Source: Candidatus Solibacter usitatus (GTDB lineage Bacteria > Acidobacteriota > Terriglobia > Bryobacterales > Bryobacteraceae). Taken from it: a stretch of 64,000 nt of DNA. Each line of letters begins with the position of its first letter. The stretch's first letter is position 1. The notes under the pieces are model-generated. The model saw only the letters and a list, made by a program, of their open reading frames with translations, was not told the origin of the DNA and ran no database searches. This document shows, in pieces, positions 57,807 through 64,000 of this stretch. Location: assembly GCA_016213245.1 (NCBI GenBank), contig JACRBC010000153.1, positions 1-64,000 on the forward strand. The letters run 5' to 3'. Position numbers and translations under genes: made by a program.

Positions 57807-59321
57807 ATGATTTCAGACGTGCGATTCGCCTTTGCTCTCCTTCTCGCCGGATCCGCCCTGGCGGACTCCCCTGAAATGCGAACTCCGAAAGCGGGGCCGG
57901 CGCCCCGGCTGAACGGCCCGGAGTTGACCGCCGTGCGCGCGGGACACGAGTTCATCTACCGCATCCCAGCGACAGGCAACAGGCCGATGCGGTTCAGCGC
58001 GAAGGGGCTGCCCCCCTCCATCCAACTCGACCCGGCGACGGGCATCCTGCGGGGCAAGGCGCCGGAGCGGGAAGGTGAGCACCGGATTGCGTTGCGGGCG
58101 GAGAACAGCGCGGGTCATGACGAACGCACATTGAAACTGGTGGTGGGCCGGACGCTGGCGCTGACGCCGCCGATGGGCTGGAACCACTGGTACACGCACT
58201 ACGATCGCATCACACAGGCGGAGATGGAGAGATCGGCGCGACAGTTGGTCGACACAGGGATGGCCGACTACGGCTACCAGTACGTGAGCATCGACGACTG
58301 CTGGATGGTGAAGCCGGGATCGAACGATCCGGAGGTAGGGGGACCCACGCGCGACTCCGCGGGCAACATTCTCACCAACAAGCGGTTCCCGGACATCAAG
58401 GGCATGGTGGATCGGATCCACGGGCTCGGCTTGCGCGCCGGCACTTACACTTCGCCCGGCCCCCTGACTTGCACCAAGTTTGAGGGCGCCTACAACCACG
58501 AAGAGCAGGACGCGCGTCAAATCGCCGCCTGGGGTTTCGATCTGCTCAAGTACGACTGGTGTTCCTACAGGAGGATCGATCCGGCCGAGACGCTGGAGGC
58601 GCGGAAGAAGCCGTACGTGCTGATGGGAGCGATACTGGAGCGCCAGAACCGCGACATTCTGTTGAACCTGTGCCAGTACGGCATGAGCGAGGTGTGGAAG
58701 TGGGGCGGGGAAGTGGGCGGTCACTCCTGGCGCACAACGGGCGACCTAGGTCTGGAGAAGAGCGCGCGGCTGCCGGGTTTCTATAGCATCGCGTTCAAGA
58801 ACATGGTGCTGAGCGATTACGCCGGACCGGGACGGTGGAACGATCCCGACTACATCCTGATCGGCACGGTGGGCAACGCCTTCAAGACCGGCGCTCCGCC
58901 GCAGAAGACATCGTTGACGGCGGACGAGCAGTACAGCTACATGTCGCTGTGGAGCCTGATGGCGTCGCCGCTGTTTTATTCCGGCGACATGAAGTTCCTG
59001 GACGAGTTCACGCTCAACGTGCTGTGCAATCGCGAGGTGATCGCCATCAACCAGGACCGGCTGGGCAAGCAGGCGCGGGTGGTCCGGAAGACCGAAGACG
59101 AACTGGTGCTGCTGAAGCCGTTGGCGAACGGCGGGGTGGCGGTTGGGTTGTTCAACCTCTCCGAGCAGAAGCGGACGGTGACGGCTTCATGGGCGGAACT
59201 TGGCCTGAGCGGCGCGCGCAAGAACCGAGACCCGTGGCGCTACCGGGACCGGGGAACGGCGCGCGGCTTGGTGTCGCTGGAACTGCCGCGGCACGGCGGG
59301 GAGATTACGGTGCTGCAGTAG
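57807..59321 (+). CDS. Glycoside hydrolase family 27 alpha-galactosidase with N-terminal putative-Ig domain
   Basis: 504 residues from the ATG at 57807, chosen because a signal peptide follows (VRFAFALLLAGSALADSP). A He_PIG-like domain (about 20-120, LPPSIQLDPATGILRGKAPE) precedes the catalytic barrel. The barrel has LTPPMGWNHWYTHYDRITQA, YQYVSIDDCWM, nucleophile Asp250 in LLKYDWCSYRR and acid/base Asp346 in RWNDPDYILIG. A C-terminal beta-sandwich domain ends the protein. It releases alpha-galactose from galactomannan or raffinose-type sugars. Its TAG stop lies in an inverted-repeat arm. Confidence 0.93.
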   Translation: MISDVRFAFALLLAGSALADSPEMRTPKAGPAPRLNGPELTAVRAGHEFIYRIPATGNRPMRFSAKGLPPSIQLDPATGILRGKAPEREGEHRIALRAENSAGHDERTLKLVVGRTLALTPPMGWNHWYTHYDRITQAEMERSARQLVDTGMADYGYQYVSIDDCWMVKPGSNDPEVGGPTRDSAGNILTNKRFPDIKGMVDRIHGLGLRAGTYTSPGPLTCTKFEGAYNHEEQDARQIAAWGFDLLKYDWCSYRRIDPAETLEARKKPYVLMGAILERQNRDILLNLCQYGMSEVWKWGGEVGGHSWRTTGDLGLEKSARLPGFYSIAFKNMVLSDYAGPGRWNDPDYILIGTVGNAFKTGAPPQKTSLTADEQYSYMSLWSLMASPLFYSGDMKFLDEFTLNVLCNREVIAINQDRLGKQARVVRKTEDELVLLKPLANGGVAVGLFNLSEQKRTVTASWAELGLSGARKNRDPWRYRDRGTARGLVSLELPRHGGEITVLQ

Positions 59322-59366
59322 GCAAGCGGGGACACACCCGCTCAACGACTGATTTCTGCCTACTGC
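59315..59366. terminator. Nested inverted repeat between convergent genes, terminator-like
   Basis: GCAGTAGGCA (59315-59324) and TGCCTACTGC (59357-59366) are perfect inverted arms. Just inside lies a second hairpin, AGCGGG (59325-59330) with CCCGCT (59337-59342). There is no T run, so intrinsic termination is uncertain. Its position between the GH27 stop and the methyltransferase stop suggests a bidirectional transcript end or a small palindromic element. Confidence 0.45.
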
Positions 59367-59400
59367 CGCGGGTGAGGGTGTAGACAATCTACCTACCCCC

Positions 59401-60222
59401 TCAGTGTTTGACTATCAGGCCTTGTCCGGTTGGCAGCGACAGGATTTTCGTTCCCAGCGCTACAGCAGCTTTGTCCATCTCCTCGGCCTGCTCCTCATGC
59501 CCAAAGTAAGCGTAATCATCGCGCAATACGATTCCACGGGGCGAGATGCGTTCCCAAAAGTGCTCCCGCGCCGCGCGTTCCGGAAACGCGCAATTCATAT
59601 CGATGTGCAGAAACGCGACCGCGCCAACGTCGAGCTTTGAAAGCACCTGCGGCACTTCACCCGGCACGACTACTGCATTCGGCCACTCGGAGAAATTCCT
59701 GCTCACCCGTACCATGTCGGTCACGTATGCTCCCGACCTGAGAGATGCTTCAGCCAGTTTGAGCCGGCCTTGCTCCACTTCCGCGTCAGAAAACTGTTGA
59801 AGGACAGGACCGTTGAATGTATCGATCAGGAGGAATCGTCTGTTGATCGACTCCCATCTCAGGTGGTGCATGATCGCGGAACTGATGAAACCGGCGTTTA
59901 CTCCACATTCCACAAAATCACCCGGGGCCTGAATGGCGGTAGACGCCGCCCACAGCGCTACATGGACCCGCCACTCAAATGCCGGATCCACCCCCATGCT
60001 TGCCAGCACTCCGCGCTTGTATGCAGCCCTGAAGGCGGGATCGTCACGAAAGTGGTCGTTGTGAACCGTGAACAAGCCGTCCTGCATGTGGCGGCCTTGG
60101 TTCTTGATGACCGCGTATCCCGCTTTCGCCAGGATCGCTCCGAGTACGCGCTTAATCACGGGAAATATCCCTCTGATGATACCGAATTGCGCGCTGGAGA
60201 GGGGATGACCCAAAGGCGCCAT
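59401..60222 (-). CDS. TylF/MycF-like class I SAM-dependent methyltransferase
   Basis: 273 residues. The family layout is clear: WRVHVALWAASTAIQAPGDF, VECGVNAGFISSAIMHHL (SAM loop), RRFLLIDTFNGP, VAFLHIDMNCAFPERAAREH and the metal-site region ISPRGIVLRDDYAYFGHEEQ. TylF-type enzymes O-methylate sugars in macrolides, lipids or surface glycans. The start is 14 bases after the CehA-like gene stop, so it closes a same-strand operon. The sugar acceptor is unknown. Confidence 0.87.
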   Translation of the reverse strand: MAPLGHPLSSAQFGIIRGIFPVIKRVLGAILAKAGYAVIKNQGRHMQDGLFTVHNDHFRDDPAFRAAYKRGVLASMGVDPAFEWRVHVALWAASTAIQAPGDFVECGVNAGFISSAIMHHLRWESINRRFLLIDTFNGPVLQQFSDAEVEQGRLKLAEASLRSGAYVTDMVRVSRNFSEWPNAVVVPGEVPQVLSKLDVGAVAFLHIDMNCAFPERAAREHFWERISPRGIVLRDDYAYFGHEEQAEEMDKAAVALGTKILSLPTGQGLIVKH

Positions 60223-60235
60223 GAGTCAGACTGCG

Positions 60236-61876
60236 CTACCGGTCTCCGGTCAGCGCTTCCTCGGCGCGGCGGCGGTAGACGGCACGTCCCTGCTCAAAGG
60301 CGTCCAGGGTGGCCTTACGGTCGGAGGGGCGCAGGAAACGCCCCTGCTTTTCGAGCCAGGCCGAAGCGGCGTTGAGGTAGCGCACATAGTATTGCGCGTC
60401 GTCGTGGTTCCGGATGGCCTTTCCGCCGCGGATGACGTAGACGGGGGAGGAGTGGGCAAACACGGTTTCAGGGCGGCGCGTGCCGTAGTAGTCGCCGAGC
60501 CGAGTGCCCTCGGCGGCGTGAATGGCGCGGAAGTCGACCTTGCGCGCGCGGTAGGTGGAGGAGTCCTCGACGGAGCGGGCGGCGATCCAACAGCTCTTGG
60601 TGACCGGGAACTCGAGGTGGATCTCGGCCACGTGCTTCGGGCCGGAAGGCGTCGATTGGGCCACGGTGTTGCCGTTGACCACAATTTCAAGGCGGTCATA
60701 GGTGAGCTGCGACTCGGCGCGGGCGTGGACGCGCACGGTGTTTCTCTTTCCGGGCTCGATCGCGATGGTGCCGCCGGCCTCGCTGCCATTCACGGTGAAG
60801 GCGAGCACAGGGCTGTTGGTGATGAAGGTACGCCCTTGCTTGAGCGCCTGAATCCAATTGGCGTAGGTGAAGTCTCGTTCCATCTTCGCGTAGACGCGGT
60901 TGGCGCCCACGGTGACGAAGCTGGTCATCTTGTCCGTGCCGGCGGTGGCGGTGAGGCGGAAGCCGCAGTTGAGATAGCGATACCAGAGGCGCAGGCCGTT
61001 GTTGGCCTCCACCTCGGGGACCACCTGCTGCATGAAGACAGGGAAATCGTGCGGGTCGAGAACGGAGAGAATCTCCAGGCCGTCGAGTTTCTCCATGGCG
61101 ACATCGAGCGGGCCTTCGAGGCCCGGCCAGCTTGGGAAGTGCGCCCAGGAGACGTAGCCGCCCTGGGCGCGGGCGTTGTCACAGGCCTCCAGGAGCAGTG
61201 GATAGTGCTCCGTTTGCATTGTCTTCACCGGTTCGACAGTGCGCTTCAGGTTGAGCAGGCACATATGGCCGAGGTGGTTGTGGCGGAACTCCTGCGAGAC
61301 ATAGATGAGCCGGTCGCGGCTGGAGTTGGCGTTGAGGCGGCCCTCGAACTCCTGCTGGTCGGTGGTGAAGTCGGAGGTGAGGATGTTGGCGACATCGAGA
61401 TCTTCGGCCTCCATCTCCAGCCTGCAAGTCTTCGGAGAGATGTGATGGATGTGGATGTCGCCGCCATACCACTGGCGGCGAGAGAGGTGCGACCAGCGGG
61501 ATATCGCGATCTCGGCCGTGCCCGCACGAGCGCGTTCGGGCGTGAGGACGCCTTCGGCAATTCCGTACTCGTAGCCTTTGATCACCTGGTAGCGGAGCGG
61601 CAGCATCTCGGGCCGAACCTGAAAGACGCCGTCCACATAGGCGAATCGCTTGGACTGGAAGCGCACGTCGCCTTGCTGGGCCTCGGCCGCCAGTTGCGGC
61701 GCGTGGCCGAGGGGCACGACTTCAGATCCATCGGCGGCCAGCAGGCGCACGCGCGCCGGGACGGGCCGGCCGGAGTCCTTGTCGACGATGCGAACCTCAA
61801 GCGGGCGGCCGTCGAGCAGCACTGGGGCGGCGCTGAGCATGAAGTCGCGGCGGCTGGTAAGCGCGTCAAGCGCCAT
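60236..61876 (-). CDS. CehA/McbA-like metallohydrolase (PHP-type domain)
   Basis: 546 residues. The N-terminal segment is a carboxypeptidase-regulatory-like sandwich (VRIVDKDSGRPVPARVRLLA). The metal-binding domain begins RQWYGGDIHIHHISPKTCRL, the H-x-H of PHP-type hydrolases. It continues with DFTTDQQEFEGRLNANSSRD, YVSQEFRHNHLGHMCLLNLK, GGYVSWAHFPSWPG and LTATAGTDKMTSF. The CehA family was named from a carbaryl esterase, but most members have unknown substrates. It starts 1 base after the MFS stop. Confidence 0.8.
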   Translation of the reverse strand: MALDALTSRRDFMLSAAPVLLDGRPLEVRIVDKDSGRPVPARVRLLAADGSEVVPLGHAPQLAAEAQQGDVRFQSKRFAYVDGVFQVRPEMLPLRYQVIKGYEYGIAEGVLTPERARAGTAEIAISRWSHLSRRQWYGGDIHIHHISPKTCRLEMEAEDLDVANILTSDFTTDQQEFEGRLNANSSRDRLIYVSQEFRHNHLGHMCLLNLKRTVEPVKTMQTEHYPLLLEACDNARAQGGYVSWAHFPSWPGLEGPLDVAMEKLDGLEILSVLDPHDFPVFMQQVVPEVEANNGLRLWYRYLNCGFRLTATAGTDKMTSFVTVGANRVYAKMERDFTYANWIQALKQGRTFITNSPVLAFTVNGSEAGGTIAIEPGKRNTVRVHARAESQLTYDRLEIVVNGNTVAQSTPSGPKHVAEIHLEFPVTKSCWIAARSVEDSSTYRARKVDFRAIHAAEGTRLGDYYGTRRPETVFAHSSPVYVIRGGKAIRNHDDAQYYVRYLNAASAWLEKQGRFLRPSDRKATLDAFEQGRAVYRRRAEEALTGDR

Positions 61877-61877
61877 C

Positions 61878-63137
61878 TCACACCTCTTTCAGCGGCGCCG
61901 CAGGCCGGCGCAGGAGCACGGCGATGGCGAGACCGGCGGCGGCCAGAACGGCGAGTGCCAGAAACATGTCATTGTAGCCGCCGGCCAGATCACCGGCGGT
62001 CTTGCGCCGCTCCAGCAGCGTGGCCATCCAGCGTGGGACGGTGAAGCCGGCTGCGCCCCAGGCGGTGAACATCAGGCCGTAGTTGGCGCCGATGCGGCGC
62101 GCGCCGAAGTATTCGGCCGTGAACGCCGGCATCAGCGCCAGGTAGCCGCCGTAGCAGAAGCCCACCAGGCACAGGCCGGCCAGAACCCGGTAGAACTCGC
62201 GGCTGCCGGGGAGCAGAAACGCGCAGGTCGCCGCCGCAATTCCGAACATCGCCATGATCACCGCGCGCTTGCCGGTGCGGTCGGAGAGCGCTCCCCAGAC
62301 CAGGCGGCCGGCGCCGTTGAACAGCGACATGACACCCAGCGCCATGCCGCCCGTCATCACCGCGGAAGCGCCGGCCAGTTCGCGCACCAGCGGCGCGGAT
62401 TCGCCGATGGCGGTGAGACCCACGGCGCTGCCGAGGTAGTAGACGAGCCAGAGAACATAGAATTGCCATCTCTTCAACATCTCTCGCGGAGACAGGTCGG
62501 CGAGCGCGGCGCGGGCGCCCACGGCGGGAGTCCACCCTTCCGGCTTCCAGTCCTTCGGCGGAACGGAGAACATGCGCGCGCACGCCGGCACCACGACGAG
62601 GAAGACCGCGGCCAGGATGAAAAAAGTGCGCGGAATCGTGGCCGCGTATTGTGCCGGATCTCTGCCCAACATCCATTCCAGCAGCGGCGCGAAGATCAGA
62701 GAGCCGATACCAAAACCCATCACGGCCAGGCCGACGACGAAGCCGCGCCGGTCAGGGAACCACTTGACGCAGGTGGCGATTGGGGTGACATAGGCGAAGC
62801 CGACGCCAAGCCCGGCGACCGCGCCGTAGGCGAGGTTCAAGCCCATAGGGGTATCGCCGAACAGTGCGGCCAGCAGGCAGCCGGAAGCCAGCAGCAGCCC
62901 GCCGATGGAGCCGACCAGGCGCGGGCCCTTGCGGTCTTGCCAGAAGCCGGCCAGGATCATGGCGAGCGTGAAGAAGAGGATGGACCAGCGATAGGGCGCG
63001 ATGGATTCGAGCTTCGACCAGCCGTAGTGCTGTTCCAGAGGCGCGCGGAAAACGCTCCAGGCATAGATGATGCCCAGGCAGACCTGCATCAGCACGGCAG
63101 CGCCGGCGATGATCCAACGGTTCGGGGTGGCGGTCAT
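61878..63137 (-). CDS. MFS transporter, oxalate/formate antiporter (OFA) family
   Basis: 419 residues with 12 predicted membrane helices. The OFA opening is AAVLMQVCLGIIYAWSVFRA. Inner-loop motifs are FWQDRKGPRLVGSIGGLLLA and FPDRRGFVVGLAVMGFGIGS. The second half has LFNGAGRLVWGALSDRTGKR and CYGGYLALMPAFTAEYFGAR. OFA members move small carboxylates such as oxalate, formate, lactate or glycolate-like acids. Here it probably imports a carboxylate processed by the adjacent SDR and hydrolase. It lies 30 bases after the SDR stop. Confidence 0.9.
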   Translation of the reverse strand: MTATPNRWIIAGAAVLMQVCLGIIYAWSVFRAPLEQHYGWSKLESIAPYRWSILFFTLAMILAGFWQDRKGPRLVGSIGGLLLASGCLLAALFGDTPMGLNLAYGAVAGLGVGFAYVTPIATCVKWFPDRRGFVVGLAVMGFGIGSLIFAPLLEWMLGRDPAQYAATIPRTFFILAAVFLVVVPACARMFSVPPKDWKPEGWTPAVGARAALADLSPREMLKRWQFYVLWLVYYLGSAVGLTAIGESAPLVRELAGASAVMTGGMALGVMSLFNGAGRLVWGALSDRTGKRAVIMAMFGIAAATCAFLLPGSREFYRVLAGLCLVGFCYGGYLALMPAFTAEYFGARRIGANYGLMFTAWGAAGFTVPRWMATLLERRKTAGDLAGGYNDMFLALAVLAAAGLAIAVLLRRPAAPLKEV

Positions 63138-63167
63138 GTTCCGCCCATTGTAGAGCCTGCGGGCGGG

Positions 63168-63905
63168 TTACGTCCCGACGACGAGCCCGCCGTCGACCGA
63201 GATCACCGCGCCGTGGATGAAGCCGGCGGCCTCCGAGGCGAGCCAGACGTAGGTGCCGGCGATGTCCTCCGGCTTGCCCATGCGGCCGAGCGGCGTGTGG
63301 CCGACCATGGAATCGATGATCTTGGCGGGCATGGCTGAGAGAATCTCGGTGGCGATGAAGCCCGGCGCCACGGCGTTGACGCGAATGTTGTAGCGGCCGA
63401 GCTCGCGCGCCCAGCTTTTGGTCATGGCGATGACACCGGCCTTGGTGGCGGTGTAGTTGGTCTGTCCGAAGTTGCCGTAGAGACCGACCACCGAGGAGGC
63501 GTTGAGGATGACGCCGCCGCCGGCGGCGATCATGTGGGGGATGACGGCGCGGGCGCAGTGAAAGACGCCTTTTAGGTTGACGTTGACGACGGCGTCGAAG
63601 ACTTCGTCGGTCATCACGCCGGCCACGGCACCGTCCTTCCACTTGACGATTTGCGCGTCGCGCACGATACCGGCGTTGTTTACCAGGACGTCGATGCGGC
63701 CATGGCGGGCGATAGCCGCGGCGGCGGCGGCGTTCACCTCATCGGCGCTGGTGACGTCGACTTTTTCGATGCCCTCGCCGGGGGCGACGTCCCACTTCAC
63801 CACCACTGCGCCCTCGGCGGCGAAGGCCTCCGCGGTGGCTCTGCCGATGCCAGCCGCGGCTCCGGTCACGATGACTATTTTGTTCTTCAGGCCGGTGTCT
63901 CTCAT
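63168..63905 (-). CDS. Short-chain dehydrogenase/reductase (FabG-like)
   Basis: 245 residues. The cofactor loop is IVIVTGAAAGIGRATAEAFA (TGxxxGIG). The structural motif VLVNNAG and the active site LNASSVVGLYGNFGQTNYTA followed by TKAG (Ser, Tyr-x-x-x-Lys) are present. The C-terminal part reads AGFIHGAVISVDGGLVVGT. By family it oxidises or reduces a hydroxy or keto substrate. Genome context suggests a sugar-derived alcohol rather than fatty-acid synthesis. Its start codon lies at the foot of a 9-bp hairpin. Confidence 0.92.
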   Translation of the reverse strand: MRDTGLKNKIVIVTGAAAGIGRATAEAFAAEGAVVVKWDVAPGEGIEKVDVTSADEVNAAAAAAIARHGRIDVLVNNAGIVRDAQIVKWKDGAVAGVMTDEVFDAVVNVNLKGVFHCARAVIPHMIAAGGGVILNASSVVGLYGNFGQTNYTATKAGVIAMTKSWARELGRYNIRVNAVAPGFIATEILSAMPAKIIDSMVGHTPLGRMGKPEDIAGTYVWLASEAAGFIHGAVISVDGGLVVGT

Positions 63906-63926
63906 AGGAGTCTCTCCAGACTCCTA
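63905..63926. promoter_or_regulatory. Perfect 9-bp hairpin enclosing the SDR ribosome-binding region
   Basis: TAGGAGTCT (63905-63913) and AGACTCCTA (63918-63926) are exact inverted repeats with a 4-base loop. On the minus-strand mRNA the GGAGAG ribosome site lies in and beside the loop. The A of the SDR ATG is the last paired base. It could mask translation initiation or mark an intercistronic processing site. Confidence 0.45.
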
Positions 63927-63944
63927 AGCTAGCGCGAAGGGGGG

Positions 63945-64000
63945 CTAGAAGTAGAACTTGGCGCCGAGCACCGTCCGGCGCGCGTCGAGCGTGGAGGTGT
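63945..64000 (-). CDS. C-terminal end of a further TonB-dependent receptor (partial)
   Basis: Only the last 17 codons are inside the window, reading TSTLDARRTVLGAKFYF before TAG. The ending with alternating aromatics and a terminal Phe is the outer-membrane barrel signature seen in the other receptors here. It is same-strand and 39 bases upstream of the SDR gene. The identification rests on this tail alone. Confidence 0.45.
   Translation of the reverse strand, partial: TSTLDARRTVLGAKFYF

Overview
The window looks like a chromosomal segment of a high-GC acidobacterium of the Solibacter/Bryobacter group (Bryobacterales). Three things point there. There are very large Oar-type TonB-dependent receptors with an N-terminal carboxypeptidase-regulatory-like domain. 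A secreted beta-propeller protein ends in the C-terminal module first described from Solibacter (TIGR03437 type). There are also many exported carbohydrate-active enzymes with Tat-like leaders. This is inference from protein families; no 16S rRNA gene is present.

Layout. 1-0.3 kb: left edge with two copies of a 24-bp repeat and a truncated mannosyl-3-phosphoglycerate phosphatase. 0.3-2.3 kb: NarL-type two-component pair. 2.6-11.2 kb: enolase-superfamily enzyme, GH106-like rhamnosidase, CopG/ParE toxin-antitoxin pair and a large TonB-dependent receptor. 11.2-16.2 kb: thiC with a small methyltransferase-like partner, a 249-bp inverted-repeat element, argG and an acyl-CoA-ligase-like enzyme. 16.3-19.4 kb: GH43-like protein, TPR protein and BNR-repeat protein. 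19.7-23.8 kb: Tat-exported FeS subunit plus molybdopterin oxidoreductase. 24.1-29.4 kb: PilZ protein, TolC-like protein and the giant propeller protein. 29.4-33.5 kb: DJ-1 protein, ABC-2 exporter whose permease is fused to a metal-site-less amidohydrolase domain, and a rhomboid protease. 33.6-36.2 kb: cpaB-tadB-tadC. 36.2-40.3 kb: GNAT, alaC, a rhodanese with an in-frame UGA, threonine synthase and tRNA-Arg(UCU). 40.5-53.6 kb: DUF5666 protein, a frameshifted TonB receptor, large secreted proteins, a PEP-CTERM protein, an AIM24-like protein and a degenerate hybrid kinase. 53.6-64 kb: carbohydrate genes (GH35, aquaporin, Gfo/Idh, GH27) and a five-gene minus-strand run (TonB-receptor tail, SDR, MFS, CehA-like hydrolase, TylF-like methyltransferase).

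The most interesting object is at 38417-38833. It is a small exported rhodanese whose catalytic cysteine codon is TGA, in frame, with about 48 well-conserved downstream codons. A 7-bp stem with a 5-nt loop begins 14 nt after the TGA and fits the bacterial SECIS pattern. It is a strong selenoprotein candidate that ordinary gene calling would cut in half. Other notable points are the exporter/pseudo-amidohydrolase fusion, two REPIN-like inverted-repeat elements, and a recurrent TANNNT box 6-7 nt upstream of start codons that suggests leaderless mRNAs.

Much of the gene content fits a soil polysaccharide degrader. TonB receptors would import oligosaccharides, secreted GH106/GH43/GH35/GH27 enzymes would trim them, and SDR, Gfo/Idh and enolase-superfamily enzymes would process the sugars or sugar acids.
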